This document shows, piece by piece, positions 43,225-52,123 of a DNA stretch of 54,294 nucleotides. Within the stretch, counting starts at the first letter, position 1, and the number at the start of each line of letters is the position of its first letter. Source of the DNA: Paraburkholderia solisilvae (GTDB lineage Bacteria; Pseudomonadota; Gammaproteobacteria; Burkholderiales; Burkholderiaceae). The position numbers and the translations under genes were made by a program. Location of the stretch: positions 1-54,294 of the forward strand of contig NZ_CADIKF010000049.1 in NCBI RefSeq assembly GCF_902859875.1. The letters are read 5' to 3'. Below the pieces are notes generated by a model. It saw nothing but the letters and a program-made list of their open reading frames with translations, ran no database searches and was not told the DNA's origin.

Positions 43225-44832
43225 CTACGCGAGGATGTGGGATTGCGTCAGCCAGGTGTCGAGCGACTGCGCCGACGGCTGCGCGCTGCGCCAGCCAATA
43301 TGGCCATCGGGACGCACCACCCAGACCGTGCCGCCGGGCGCGCCGAACGCGGTTGCGAACGCGCCGGCGGCGTCGGTCAGCAGGGGGATCGTTTCGTCGC
43401 GTGGCGGCGTGCAACCGGGCGCCGCAATCAGCAGCGACGCCGAGGCGGAACCGAGCGCCGCGTGCAAAGCCCGCGACGCATCGGCGAATGCCGCAAGCTG
43501 CGCGTCCAGTTGAACGCCTTGTGCATCGACGTAACCGATCAGCACGTGCCGGCCGCGGCCGATGCGTCGATGCAGCCGCACCGGGTGGCCGACGTATGCC
43601 TGCGTGAGGCCGTTCGCGTCGGGCAGGCGATCGCCGGGCGCCGGCAGTTCGGCTGCGAGCGGCGGACCGTCGTCGGCGACGATCGGGCTGCCGCGATAGC
43701 CGATCAGCACCTGCGTTTCGCGTATGCCCGGCAACGCGGTTTGTTGTGCGAGCACATTGTTCATCGCGCGAGTGGTCGATTCGACCACATCGAGTCCGAC
43801 TGGGCGCCGCTCGTCGGAATAGCTGTCGAGCAGTGCAGCGCGTGCGAGGCCGCGCGCGACCAGTGACAATTTCCACGCAAGGTTATGCGCGTCCTGCAAA
43901 CCGGTGTTCATTCCCTGGCCGCCGACCGGCGGATGAATATGCGCGGCATCGCCGGCGATAAATGCGCGTCCGTGTCCATACGATGGCGCGATCCGATGAC
44001 TCACGCGATAAACCGACGACCAGCGTTGATTCGACAATTGCGTGCCGTCGGGCAGCGCGGGTTGCATCAGTAAGCGCATCTGATCGAGGTCCGGTGCGTC
44101 GACCGTCGCGAGTCGCGCAGCGACTTCCTCAGATGAAACGATGACCGAAAGCCGGTAGCGCCGCACCGAGCCGCGCACCGGCACCGCGGCGAGCGACGAC
44201 ACCGCGCGGGACGAATCGGACGTATTGAAGCGGTACATCGGTCCGCGCGGCAGCGCCCAGTCGACATCGACGTCGGCAAGCGCAAATGTCTGCGGATAGC
44301 GTCCGCCTTCGTATGGCAAGTTTAGTTGCGCGCGCACCGTACTGTGCGAGCCGTCGCAGCCGGCGAGCCAGCGGCAGCGCAGCGTGTGCGCTTCGCCATC
44401 GGGGCCGCGCAGGCGGGCGAGCACGTCATCCGCGGTTTCGCTGAAGCGCTCGAGCGTCCATCCATAGTCGACGCGTCCGCCGTGCTGGTGCAATGCGGCT
44501 TCGAGCAGGCGTTCCGTATCGAATTGCGCGAGCGACAGCGCGCCGTACGGCAGTCCTTGCGGCTGCACCTGCATGCCGCCCGCGGGCGCGCCGTCCTGCC
44601 AGGTTTCGATGCCGGTCAACCAGACGCCCGCGTCGATGGCCGCATCGGCAACGCCGATATCGTCGAAGATTTCGAGCGTGCGCGCGGTCACGCCGAGCGC
44701 CTTGCAGAAGAACGTGCGGCCGGGCAGCTGGTCGATCACGCAGGCATCGATGCCGTCACGGCGCAGTTCGGTGGCGAGCAGCAGGCCGACCGGGCCTGCA
44801 CCGACAATCAGCACGTCTGTGTTGTCCTGCAT
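43225..44832 (-). CDS. FAD-dependent aromatic hydroxylase (PheA/TfdB family)
   Basis: The 535-residue flavoprotein monooxygenase hydroxylates an aromatic ring with NAD(P)H and O2. GAGPVG at 11-16, the DG motif at 160-161 (GCDGSHSTVR) and GDAAHIHPPVGGQGMN at 294-309 define the p-hydroxybenzoate-hydroxylase-like class. The C-terminal thioredoxin-like domain (about 400-535) is as in phenol and pentachlorophenol hydroxylases. The substrate is not readable. GGAGG precedes ATG 44832. Divergent from the BBE-type oxidase with a perfect palindrome between. Confidence 0.9.
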   Translation of the reverse strand: MQDNTDVLIVGAGPVGLLLATELRRDGIDACVIDQLPGRTFFCKALGVTARTLEIFDDIGVADAAIDAGVWLTGIETWQDGAPAGGMQVQPQGLPYGALSLAQFDTERLLEAALHQHGGRVDYGWTLERFSETADDVLARLRGPDGEAHTLRCRWLAGCDGSHSTVRAQLNLPYEGGRYPQTFALADVDVDWALPRGPMYRFNTSDSSRAVSSLAAVPVRGSVRRYRLSVIVSSEEVAARLATVDAPDLDQMRLLMQPALPDGTQLSNQRWSSVYRVSHRIAPSYGHGRAFIAGDAAHIHPPVGGQGMNTGLQDAHNLAWKLSLVARGLARAALLDSYSDERRPVGLDVVESTTRAMNNVLAQQTALPGIRETQVLIGYRGSPIVADDGPPLAAELPAPGDRLPDANGLTQAYVGHPVRLHRRIGRGRHVLIGYVDAQGVQLDAQLAAFADASRALHAALGSASASLLIAAPGCTPPRDETIPLLTDAAGAFATAFGAPGGTVWVVRPDGHIGWRSAQPSAQSLDTWLTQSHILA

Positions 44833-45304
44833 GATCCGTGACCTCCGTTCTGGTGTGCGTGGCGGGCAAGCATGCGCGGATCGGTGCGCAGGACGGCACA
44901 TCACACGCGCGCCGCCGATCGTCCTGATGATAGGTGATCGTTCCCCGGATGCCCAGCGCGGTGCGATGCAAAACGGTCGCGATGATGGGGCGTAGCGGCG
45001 CCGCTGTGTGTCACACACAGCGCCCGATAATGAAGTTAGGATCGCTAGGCTTCCGGTCGGAACAGTCAACCCGCGCGATCAATACGTGCAACCCCAGGTG
45101 CTGGTCGATTCCATAGGCACCCGCGCCTGACTGCCGCACAGGCCGGTGCGGCACGGCGACGCCGATCGCGCATGGAATAACACGAGCGCGTCGCGTGTTC
45201 TTGTTGCGTTGCCGTCACTGTTCTTACACGAACGGCCGTACGGTCAGTCTGGTTTCATCCGAAACACATCAAGCCGCCATTTCGCCATTTCCAAGGAGGA
45301 AACA
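44833..45304. other. Divergent intergenic region hydroxylase / BBE oxidase
   Basis: 472 bp without a gene. It contains the palindrome annotated at 45002-45022 and the strong ribosome-binding site AAGGAGG of the oxidase gene. Promoter elements for both directions should be here; none is convincing enough to mark. Confidence 0.55.
45002..45022. promoter_or_regulatory. Perfect 10-bp-arm palindrome, likely operator
   Basis: Arms CGCTGTGTGT and ACACACAGCG with a single central C. It is central between two divergent catabolic genes, which suits a TetR- or MarR-type repressor, but no such regulator gene is adjacent. As RNA it would also form a strong hairpin without a T tail. Confidence 0.55.
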
Positions 45305-46693
45305 ATGCACGCAGGTATGCTCAAGCAGCGCGACGGCAAGCTCGTCGAGTCCGCCGCCGTCGAGACGTTCCGCAGTGAGTTCAAAGGGCAGGCGCTTTTG
45401 CCTGGCGACGAAGGCTACGATGCGGCGCGCACGATCTGGAATGCGAGCATCGACCGGCATCCTGGCCTGATCGCCCGCTGCGCCAGCGCGTCGGATGTGA
45501 TTCGCGCAGTCAGGTTCGCGCGCGCCAACGATCTGCTCGTCGCGGTGAAGAGCGGCGGACACAATGTCGCAGGGCGCTCGCTATGCGATGACGGCCTCGT
45601 GATCGATCTGTCGGCAATGAAGCGCGTGTCGGTCGACGCGGAAACGCGCACCGTGCATGTCCAGGCCGGCGCGCTGCTGGCGGACGTCGATCGCGAAACG
45701 CATGTGCATGGGCTCGCGGTGCCGGCCGGCGTCGTGTCGAAGACCGGCATCGCGGGGCTCACGCTCGGCGGCGGTGTCGGCTGGCTGGTGCGCAAGTACG
45801 GCATGACCATCGACAATCTGCTGTCGTGCGAGGTCGTGACGGCAAACGGCGAGATTATTACCGCGAGCGCCGATTCGAACCCGGATCTGTTCTGGGGGCT
45901 GCGCGGCGGCGGCGGCAATTTCGGCATTGTCACGTCTTTCGTGTTTCGCGCGCATCCGGTCAAGACCGTGCTGAGCGGATTGCTGCTCTATCCACGCGCC
46001 GATGCGCGTGCGGTGCTGCGCAATTTCCGCGAGTTTATGACGACCGCGCCTGAAGAGTTGACCGCGTACGCCGGTCTGCTGTCGACGCCGGATGGCGTGC
46101 CGGTGGTCGGGATGATCGTCTGCTATTGCGGCGATCTGGCCGAAGGCGAGCGCGTGCTCGCGCCGCTGCGCCAGTTCGGCACGCCCGTGCTCGACGGCAT
46201 CGAGCCGATGCCGTTCCCGGTGATGCAATCGCTGATCGAGCAGTCGTTCCCGGACAACTCGCACAACTATTGGAAATCGACCTTCGTCAAAGCGTTCGAC
46301 GACGAAGTGATCGATCGGTTGATCGACCACATGGAGCGCTGCACGTCGCCGCTGACCGCAGTCGTCATCGAATACTACGGCGGCGCGGCCACGCGCGTTG
46401 CCCCGACGGAGACCGCGTTCCCGCATCGCGACCCGCTGTACAACGTGAATATCGCATCGGAATGGCTCGATCCCGCGGAAAGCGACGAACACATCGCCTG
46501 GACGCGCGCGATGTTCGACGCGTTGCAATCGAAGTCGAACGGCGGCTATCTGCCGAACTTCTTCAGCGATGAGGTGCCCGACCAGGCCAAAGTCGCGTTC
46601 GGCGGCAACTATGCGCGGCTCGCTGAACTGAAGGCGAAGTACGACCCGACGAATCTCTTCAGTCTCAACCAGAACATCAAACCGACCCGTTGA
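45305..46693 (+). CDS. Berberine-bridge-enzyme-like FAD-linked oxidase
   Basis: A 462-residue flavoprotein of the FAD-binding type 4/BBE family. KSGGHN carries His86, the usual covalent FAD attachment; the position of the second (Cys) linkage in bicovalent members is Trp160 here, so single attachment is expected. GGGGNFGIVT binds FAD and the BBE C-terminal motif is YDPTNLFSLNQNI. Family members oxidise sugars, alkaloids or other alcohols; substrate not readable. No signal peptide. AAGGAGGAAACA precedes ATG 45305. Confidence 0.9.
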   Translation: MHAGMLKQRDGKLVESAAVETFRSEFKGQALLPGDEGYDAARTIWNASIDRHPGLIARCASASDVIRAVRFARANDLLVAVKSGGHNVAGRSLCDDGLVIDLSAMKRVSVDAETRTVHVQAGALLADVDRETHVHGLAVPAGVVSKTGIAGLTLGGGVGWLVRKYGMTIDNLLSCEVVTANGEIITASADSNPDLFWGLRGGGGNFGIVTSFVFRAHPVKTVLSGLLLYPRADARAVLRNFREFMTTAPEELTAYAGLLSTPDGVPVVGMIVCYCGDLAEGERVLAPLRQFGTPVLDGIEPMPFPVMQSLIEQSFPDNSHNYWKSTFVKAFDDEVIDRLIDHMERCTSPLTAVVIEYYGGAATRVAPTETAFPHRDPLYNVNIASEWLDPAESDEHIAWTRAMFDALQSKSNGGYLPNFFSDEVPDQAKVAFGGNYARLAELKAKYDPTNLFSLNQNIKPTR

Positions 46694-46773
46694 GAGATGC
46701 ACGCAGCGTTCGTCACGTTTATGCGTCGCGCGCGGTTGGGGGCCGCGCGCGGGCCGAACTCAGGAGTGGAAGC

Positions 46774-47508
46774 ATGATCCGGATCAATCATCTGTCGAAG
46801 TGGTATGGCGATGTTCAGGTGCTCGACGACTGCTGTCTGTCGCTCGACAAGGGCGAAGTCGCGGTGCTGTGCGGGCCGGCCGGCGCCGGCAAGTCGACCT
46901 TCGTGAAAACGATCAACGGACTCGAAGGCTTTCAGCGCGGCGAGATCACGATCGGCAAGCGCACCTTGCAACCGGGCCGCCGGGTGGCGCGCGAGCATCG
47001 CTTGAGCGTCGGCATCGTGTTGCAAGGCGTGCATCTGTTTTCTCATCTCACCGTGCTGGAGAATCTCGATCTCGCCCAGACCCAGGTGCTGCGCCGTTCG
47101 CGCGACGAGGCGAGCTTGCGCAGCCGTGCGCTGCTCGGGCGCGTCGGGCTGCGTATGTGCGAAGGGAAATATCCGCATGAGTTGTCGCGTGCGCAGCAAC
47201 AATGCGCGGGCATTGCGCGCTCGCTGGTGCTCGACCCCGAAGTGCTGCTGCTCGACGATCCGACCGCGGGCGTCGAGGCGGAGCGGGTCGGCAGCGTGCT
47301 CGGCATCATCACGGATCTCGCGCAAGAGGGCATGACGATGCTGGTCGTCACCGCTCGGCACGAGTTTGCGCGAGCCGTTGCGGACCGCGTGCTGTTTATG
47401 GCCGGCGGCCGCATTCTCGACGACAGGCCGCCCGCGCAGTTCTTCGATATCGCGCGCCGCAAGGACGAACGCGAGCAGGGATTTCTCGCGCAGACGCTGG
47501 CGCACTGA
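46774..47508 (+). CDS. Orphan GlnQ-like ABC ATPase with degenerate motifs
   Basis: The 244-residue protein aligns along its length with amino-acid importer ATPases such as GlnQ. Walker A GPAGAGKST (34-42) and Q-loop Gln84 are kept. The signature is LSRAQ instead of LSGGQ (137-141), the Walker B catalytic Glu is Asp162 (LLLDDPT), and the switch His falls on Ala194 (VVTARHEFA against VVTHEMGFA). It can probably bind ATP but may not hydrolyse it normally. No permease or binding-protein gene accompanies it. CAGGAG precedes ATG 46774; it follows the BBE oxidase gene by 80 bp. Confidence 0.9.
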   Translation: MIRINHLSKWYGDVQVLDDCCLSLDKGEVAVLCGPAGAGKSTFVKTINGLEGFQRGEITIGKRTLQPGRRVAREHRLSVGIVLQGVHLFSHLTVLENLDLAQTQVLRRSRDEASLRSRALLGRVGLRMCEGKYPHELSRAQQQCAGIARSLVLDPEVLLLDDPTAGVEAERVGSVLGIITDLAQEGMTMLVVTARHEFARAVADRVLFMAGGRILDDRPPAQFFDIARRKDEREQGFLAQTLAH

Positions 47509-47541
47509 GGGGCCGCGCTGAGGGGCCGCGCTGAGGGGCCG
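47506..47541. repeat. 13-bp tandem repeat starting at the ABC ATPase stop codon
   Basis: Nearly three copies of TGAGGGGCCGCGC. The first unit contains the TGA stop of the ATPase gene. The period is not a multiple of three, and each unit supplies a TGA in a different frame. Confidence 0.85.
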
Positions 47542-47565
47542 CACCGACGGTCGGACGCGCCGCGC

Positions 47566-48831
47566 TCATGCGCGCGCCGTTTCGACGGGACGCGGCGCGC
47601 GATCGACAACCGCATCGTCGATCGGAAAATGCAGCAGCGCCGCCAGCACGCCGGCTGCGGCCGTGGCGGCCCAGATCAGCGAATACGAGCCGGTCACGTC
47701 GAATACGAAGCCGCCGAGCCACGCGCCAAGAAACGAGCCAAGCTGATGACTCAGAAAGCACAGGCCGAATAACGTGCCCAGGTGCCGCGTGCCGAATACC
47801 TTCGCGACGAGTCCGCTCGTCAATGGCACTGTGCCGAGCCACGTGAGGCCCATTACCGCCGCGAACAGCACAACCGATGCCGTCGTCTTCGGCAGCAGAA
47901 AAAACGCTGCAATCGCGGCGCCGCGAATCAGGTACAGCCAGCCGAGTACGTGCTGCTGCCGGAAGCGCCCGCCGAGCCAGCCGCATGCCCAACTGCCTGC
48001 CATATTGAAGAGCCCGATCAGCGACAAAGCGGTTGCGCCGAGGCCGATCGGCATATGGCACAGAAACAGATAACCGGGTAGATGCGTCGCGATAAACGCG
48101 AGCTGGAAGCCGCAGGTGAAAAAGCCGAGCGTGAGCAGCCGATAGCCGCGGTGCCGCGTGGCCAGCGCAAGCGTGTCGCGCAACGAGGCGGTCGCGGCAT
48201 CGTGCGGCGCGGTGGCGGGCGTAAGCGCGCCGTACGAGCGACGGCGGTCGAGTGCGATGCCAAGCGGCGCGGCGAGCAGCATCACGAACGCGAGCACGAG
48301 CAACGATGTGCTGATGCCTGCGTTCAACCGGACCGCCTGCGCGAGCGGCACCATCAGCACCTGGCCGAGCGAGCCGCCGGCGCTCGCGATACCCATCGCG
48401 AGGCTGCGCTGTTCGGCCGACGCCACGCGGCCGACGGCGGTCAGTACGACGCCGAAGCTCGTGCAGCTGATGCCGATGCCGACCAGCACACCGAGGCCGA
48501 CCACCAGCGCCCAGCCCGACGGTGCGGCTGCCGCCAGCGCAAGACCCGCCGCGAATACCGCGGCGCCGAATGCGACGACCGGCGCTGCGCCGTGACGGTC
48601 GGCGGCGGCGCCGGCGAACGGCTGCGCGAAGCCCCACACGAGGTTGTGCAGGGCGATCGCAAATGCGATCAGCGTCACGGGCATGCCGCGGTCGAACGAG
48701 AACGGCCCGATGAAAAGGCCGAAGGTTTGCCGCACGCCCATGGCCGCGCTCATGATCAGCGCCGCCGCGACGATCACGAGCGTCAGTTGGGTTTTCAAGG
48801 TGAGCGAATCACCGCGTGTTGCCGTCGACAT
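47566..48831 (-). CDS. MFS transporter
   Basis: A 421-residue inner-membrane protein with twelve hydrophobic segments. The opening resembles the oxalate/formate-antiporter-like and NarK-distant MFS groups (MSAAMGVRQTFGLFIGPF), with a loop AADRHGAAPVV after TM2, the MFS motif A region. Substrate unknown; an efflux or organic-anion role is likely. It is co-directional with the LysR gene upstream (84 bp), which may control it. Confidence 0.9.
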   Translation of the reverse strand: MSTATRGDSLTLKTQLTLVIVAAALIMSAAMGVRQTFGLFIGPFSFDRGMPVTLIAFAIALHNLVWGFAQPFAGAAADRHGAAPVVAFGAAVFAAGLALAAAAPSGWALVVGLGVLVGIGISCTSFGVVLTAVGRVASAEQRSLAMGIASAGGSLGQVLMVPLAQAVRLNAGISTSLLVLAFVMLLAAPLGIALDRRRSYGALTPATAPHDAATASLRDTLALATRHRGYRLLTLGFFTCGFQLAFIATHLPGYLFLCHMPIGLGATALSLIGLFNMAGSWACGWLGGRFRQQHVLGWLYLIRGAAIAAFFLLPKTTASVVLFAAVMGLTWLGTVPLTSGLVAKVFGTRHLGTLFGLCFLSHQLGSFLGAWLGGFVFDVTGSYSLIWAATAAAGVLAALLHFPIDDAVVDRAPRPVETARA

Positions 48832-48915
48832 GGTGGGGTTTCCTCCTCGCGGCCATAGTGGCAGCGGCGCCGCGCGGCGACAAAGGAAATGTTTTCGACG
48901 ACAGATGAGAAAATT

Positions 48916-49845
48916 TCACCCGGCCTGCGGGGCGATCGTTGCGCGCTCAACCGGTTCGATCAGGGCGGCTTCGGCGAGCAGCCAGTGTTTGAACGCGAGC
49001 AGATCCGGTCGTTCGTCCGTGCCTTGCGCGCCGACCAGCCAGTAGGCCGGCTCGGCGTCGACGATCCGCTCGCTGGCCGCCACCAGCATGCCTGCGGCGA
49101 GGTCCGGGCCGGCCAGCGGCAGCCGTCCTATTGCGATGCCGAGGCCGCCGGCGGCCGCTTCGAGCGCGAGTTGCGCGGTGTCGAAGTGCAGGCCGCCCGA
49201 CGCGTCGATGTCGGTCCGGCCGGCGCCGTCCAGCCACGCTTGCCAGTCCGCGCTGGCCGTATCGACGTGAATCAGCGTCGCGCGGCACAGGTCGGGTTGT
49301 CCGTGCGGACCGGTCAACGTGCGGAGGTACGCCGGGCTGCATACCGGCACGAGCTGCTCGCCGAACAGCCGCTCGCACAACGCGCCCGCCACCGGGCCGC
49401 GGCTCAGGCGCAGCGAGAAATCGAAGCCGTCGGCCGGGAAACCGACCGGCCGGCGCGACGTGTCGACCGTCACGCTGACGTTCGGCCAGCATTCGCGAAA
49501 ACGCGTGAGGCGCGGCACGAGCCAGCGGCTCGCAAGCGTCGGCGCACAGCTGACGGCGATGGTCCGGTTCGCACGCCGGTCCGGCAGCCGCTGCGTGCCG
49601 ATCGCGATCAACGCGAACGCCTCGGCGATATACGGCAGATACTGTTTGCCCTCCGGCGTCAGCGAAAGCCTGCGCGGCTCGCGCACGAACAGGTCGACGC
49701 CGAGCGCCTGCTCCAGCCCGACGATGCCGTGACTGACCGCACTAGGCGTCACGTTCAGTTCCGCTGCGGCGAGCTTGAAGCTTTGATGCCGCGCAGCCGC
49801 TTCGAAAAAGCGTAGCGACGACAGCGGCGGAAGGCGAAGCGGCAT
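48916..49845 (-). CDS. LysR-family regulator (GcvA-like)
   Basis: A 309-residue regulator. The start PPLSSLRFFEAAARHQSFKLAAAELNVTPSAVSHGIVGLEQALGVDLF is GcvA-type; the effector domain spans about 95-300. It sits between the MFS gene (same direction) and the polyamine-type transporter operon (divergent), so it could control either. Repeats in the divergent gap are candidate binding sites. Confidence 0.92.
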   Translation of the reverse strand: MPLRLPPLSSLRFFEAAARHQSFKLAAAELNVTPSAVSHGIVGLEQALGVDLFVREPRRLSLTPEGKQYLPYIAEAFALIAIGTQRLPDRRANRTIAVSCAPTLASRWLVPRLTRFRECWPNVSVTVDTSRRPVGFPADGFDFSLRLSRGPVAGALCERLFGEQLVPVCSPAYLRTLTGPHGQPDLCRATLIHVDTASADWQAWLDGAGRTDIDASGGLHFDTAQLALEAAAGGLGIAIGRLPLAGPDLAAGMLVAASERIVDAEPAYWLVGAQGTDERPDLLAFKHWLLAEAALIEPVERATIAPQAG

Positions 49846-49924
49846 GAAATGTCCCTGTTGGCAGCGGGTGGTAGGGTTGGACCGTCGGTCATCAGCGTTT
49901 GAAGGTCCGCGACGTCGTCACGCC

Positions 49925-50077
49925 GCTTGAATCTGCTTTGAAAACTGCGTTGAATCTGCCTTGAAACTGAAAGATAGCAAATCAACGGAATATTCTTACG
50001 TATTGGGTGTTATTTTTCGAATGTCGGCCGGAATTGCGACGTCAATGCGGCGACGTAAATGCGGCGACGTCAGCACG
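49925..50077. repeat. Two tandem-repeat clusters in the LysR / transporter control region
   Basis: At 49925-49968 a 22-bp unit occurs twice; each copy has TTGAATCTGC followed by TTGAAA and CT. At 50036-50077 a 14-bp unit GCGACGTCAATGCG occurs three times with few changes. The first is placed like LysR activator sites on the helical face (22 bp is about two turns). Function is inferred only. Confidence 0.7.
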
Positions 50078-50126
50078 GCGTTTCCCGACACGCGTAATTG
50101 CCGGCCGTTTTGCCTGTCCACCGTGT

Positions 50127-51269
50127 ATGAGGTTTGAATCGAACGTGACAGAACACGCACGCCTGACCACCCGCGCCGCGCGCCGGCGCTCCGTCTTACG
50201 CCTGCTTGGCGCAGCAGCCGTGTCGGCGCCGTTTGCCGGCGCACAGCTTGCCCGCGCTGCCAACGCACCCGCCGCCGGCGCATTCGCGGGCGGGAAACAG
50301 CTGAACATCTACAGCTGGCCCGACTACTTTTCGAGCGCCGATCTGCATCGCTTCGCGCAGCAGTCGGGCGTGACGCCGGCGGTATCGACATTCAATTCGA
50401 ACGAGACGCTGTTTGCGAAGCTCAATAGCCCGGCGGGCGCAGGCTTCGATATCGTGATTCCGTCGTCGAGCTGGATCGTGCAGTTCGCGAAGCGCGGTCT
50501 GCTGCAGGAACTCGATCACAGCCGCCTGAATCTCGCGTCGCTCGATCCGAAGCTGTTGAACCGTGAATACGATCCGGGCAACCGCTACTCGATTCCGAAG
50601 GACTGGGGGCTGCTCGGCGTGCTCTACGATCCGCAGGCGACCGGCGAGATTGTCACGTGGGAAGACTTCTTCAAGGCGGGCGAGAAGCCGGGCGTGTCCG
50701 GCAAGGTGCGTCTGTCGGTGTCGGGCTGGGAGACGATCGGGCCCGAGCTGTGGATGCGCGGTCAGGACTGGAACAAGGCGAGCGCCGATCAGATTCGCTC
50801 GGCGGCCGAGCCGGTCAAGCGCTTCGCGAAGCACGTGAAGACCTTCGCGACGCTCGAACCCGATGCGGCCGCGAATGGCTCGATTGTGCTCGCGCAGACT
50901 CACCAGGCCGGCGCGCGTGCGGCGATCGCTTTGAACCCGCGCTTGAAGTGGGTCGTGCCGGCACCGCTCAGCGAACTGTGGGTCGACAACTATGCGATTG
51001 CGAAGCGCGCGCCGGATATCGGCATCGCGTATGACTTTCTCGCGTATCAGTTGCGCCCTGAAGTGCAGGTGTCCGAGACGCGTTACCTGGGTTTTCCGGC
51101 GGCGCTCGCGGGTCTGCGCGAGAAGATCGGCCCCGATGTGCACAATGCCGACCTGATCTTCGGCGGCAAGGACATCGACTTCAGCAAGCTGACCTCATTC
51201 GTCGTCAATCCGGATACGATCGGCGTCTATCTGCAGATGCAGACAGAGATCCGCGCGGCCGCGGGTTGA
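50127..51269 (+). CDS. Polyamine-type ABC transporter substrate-binding protein (PotD-like)
   Basis: A 380-residue periplasmic binding protein. A twin-arginine-like export signal is visible (ARRRSVLRLLG then a hydrophobic stretch to about 45). The mature part begins LNIYSWPDYFSSADLHRFAQQSG, then NSNETLFAKLN and GFDIVIPSSSWI, the PotD/PotF pattern. The exact start is uncertain: ATG 50127 is used, with GTG 50145 possible. Ligand could be a polyamine, an opine or another cationic compound; the adjacent aminotransferase suggests an amino-bearing substrate. Confidence 0.87.
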   Translation: MRFESNVTEHARLTTRAARRRSVLRLLGAAAVSAPFAGAQLARAANAPAAGAFAGGKQLNIYSWPDYFSSADLHRFAQQSGVTPAVSTFNSNETLFAKLNSPAGAGFDIVIPSSSWIVQFAKRGLLQELDHSRLNLASLDPKLLNREYDPGNRYSIPKDWGLLGVLYDPQATGEIVTWEDFFKAGEKPGVSGKVRLSVSGWETIGPELWMRGQDWNKASADQIRSAAEPVKRFAKHVKTFATLEPDAAANGSIVLAQTHQAGARAAIALNPRLKWVVPAPLSELWVDNYAIAKRAPDIGIAYDFLAYQLRPEVQVSETRYLGFPAALAGLREKIGPDVHNADLIFGGKDIDFSKLTSFVVNPDTIGVYLQMQTEIRAAAG

Positions 51270-51280
51270 ACCGGTCCGGC

Positions 51281-52123
51281 ATGCGCGCGTTTCGAGGCGA
51301 TCATCTGCTCGCGGCGCTGCCGGCGTCGTGGCTCACGGTGTTCTTTCTGGTGCCGTTGGGCTTCACGGCGGTGTTTTCGTTCGGACATGCGACGTTCGGC
51401 GGCGTAGCGCCGGGCTTTACGCTTGCCAATTACGCGGCGGCGCTCACGGGTTTTTATGGCGCGACGCTCGCGAGAACATTGCGCTTTGCCGCGACGGCGT
51501 CGTTGCTGTGCGTGGGCATCGCCTATCCGGCCGCGTACTTCATCGCGTTTCATGCGCGGCGTCGACTGCTCGCGCTGACGTTAATCCTGATTCCGTATTT
51601 CTCGAGCTTCCTGATTCGCGTGATGTCGCTGCGCATGGTGCTTGCGCGGCACGGCTTCGCTGAAACCGTGCTCGATGCGCTGGGTTTGCACACGGGCGCG
51701 CTCGATGTGCTCGATACACCGGTTGCGGTGTTTATCGGCATGGTCTACGTGTACCTGCCGATCGCGATCGTGCCGATTGCGGTCGTGCTCGAACGCATTC
51801 CGCGCGCACTGATCGACGCCAGCGAAGATCTCGGCGCGACGCGCTGGCGCACCTTCGGCGCGGTGATTTTGCCGCTGAGCCGGCCCGGCATCGCAACCGC
51901 GCTGCTGCTGACCGCCGTGCCGATGCTGGGCGAAATGGTGATCCCGACGCTGCTTGGCGGCGGCCGCGGCGTGCTGATGGGGCAGGCGATTGCCGGGCAG
52001 TATCTCGATGCGCAAAACTATGCGCTCGGCTCGGCCATGGCGATGGCTGTGCTGGCGGTCGTCGCGGTGCTGGTGGCCGTGCTCGCGCGCGTCACCGCGG
52101 GCTTCGCGGAGGTCGGGCGATGA
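51281..52123 (+). CDS. ABC transporter permease (PotB-like)
   Basis: A 280-residue inner-membrane protein with six helices and the EAA loop ALIDASEDLGATRWRTFGAVILPL at about 180-205. ATG 51281 is used; a TTG at 51266 overlaps the binding-protein stop and is an alternative. Its end overlaps the next gene by 4 bp (ATGA). It needs an ATPase that is not in this window. Confidence 0.9.
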   Translation: MRAFRGDHLLAALPASWLTVFFLVPLGFTAVFSFGHATFGGVAPGFTLANYAAALTGFYGATLARTLRFAATASLLCVGIAYPAAYFIAFHARRRLLALTLILIPYFSSFLIRVMSLRMVLARHGFAETVLDALGLHTGALDVLDTPVAVFIGMVYVYLPIAIVPIAVVLERIPRALIDASEDLGATRWRTFGAVILPLSRPGIATALLLTAVPMLGEMVIPTLLGGGRGVLMGQAIAGQYLDAQNYALGSAMAMAVLAVVAVLVAVLARVTAGFAEVGR

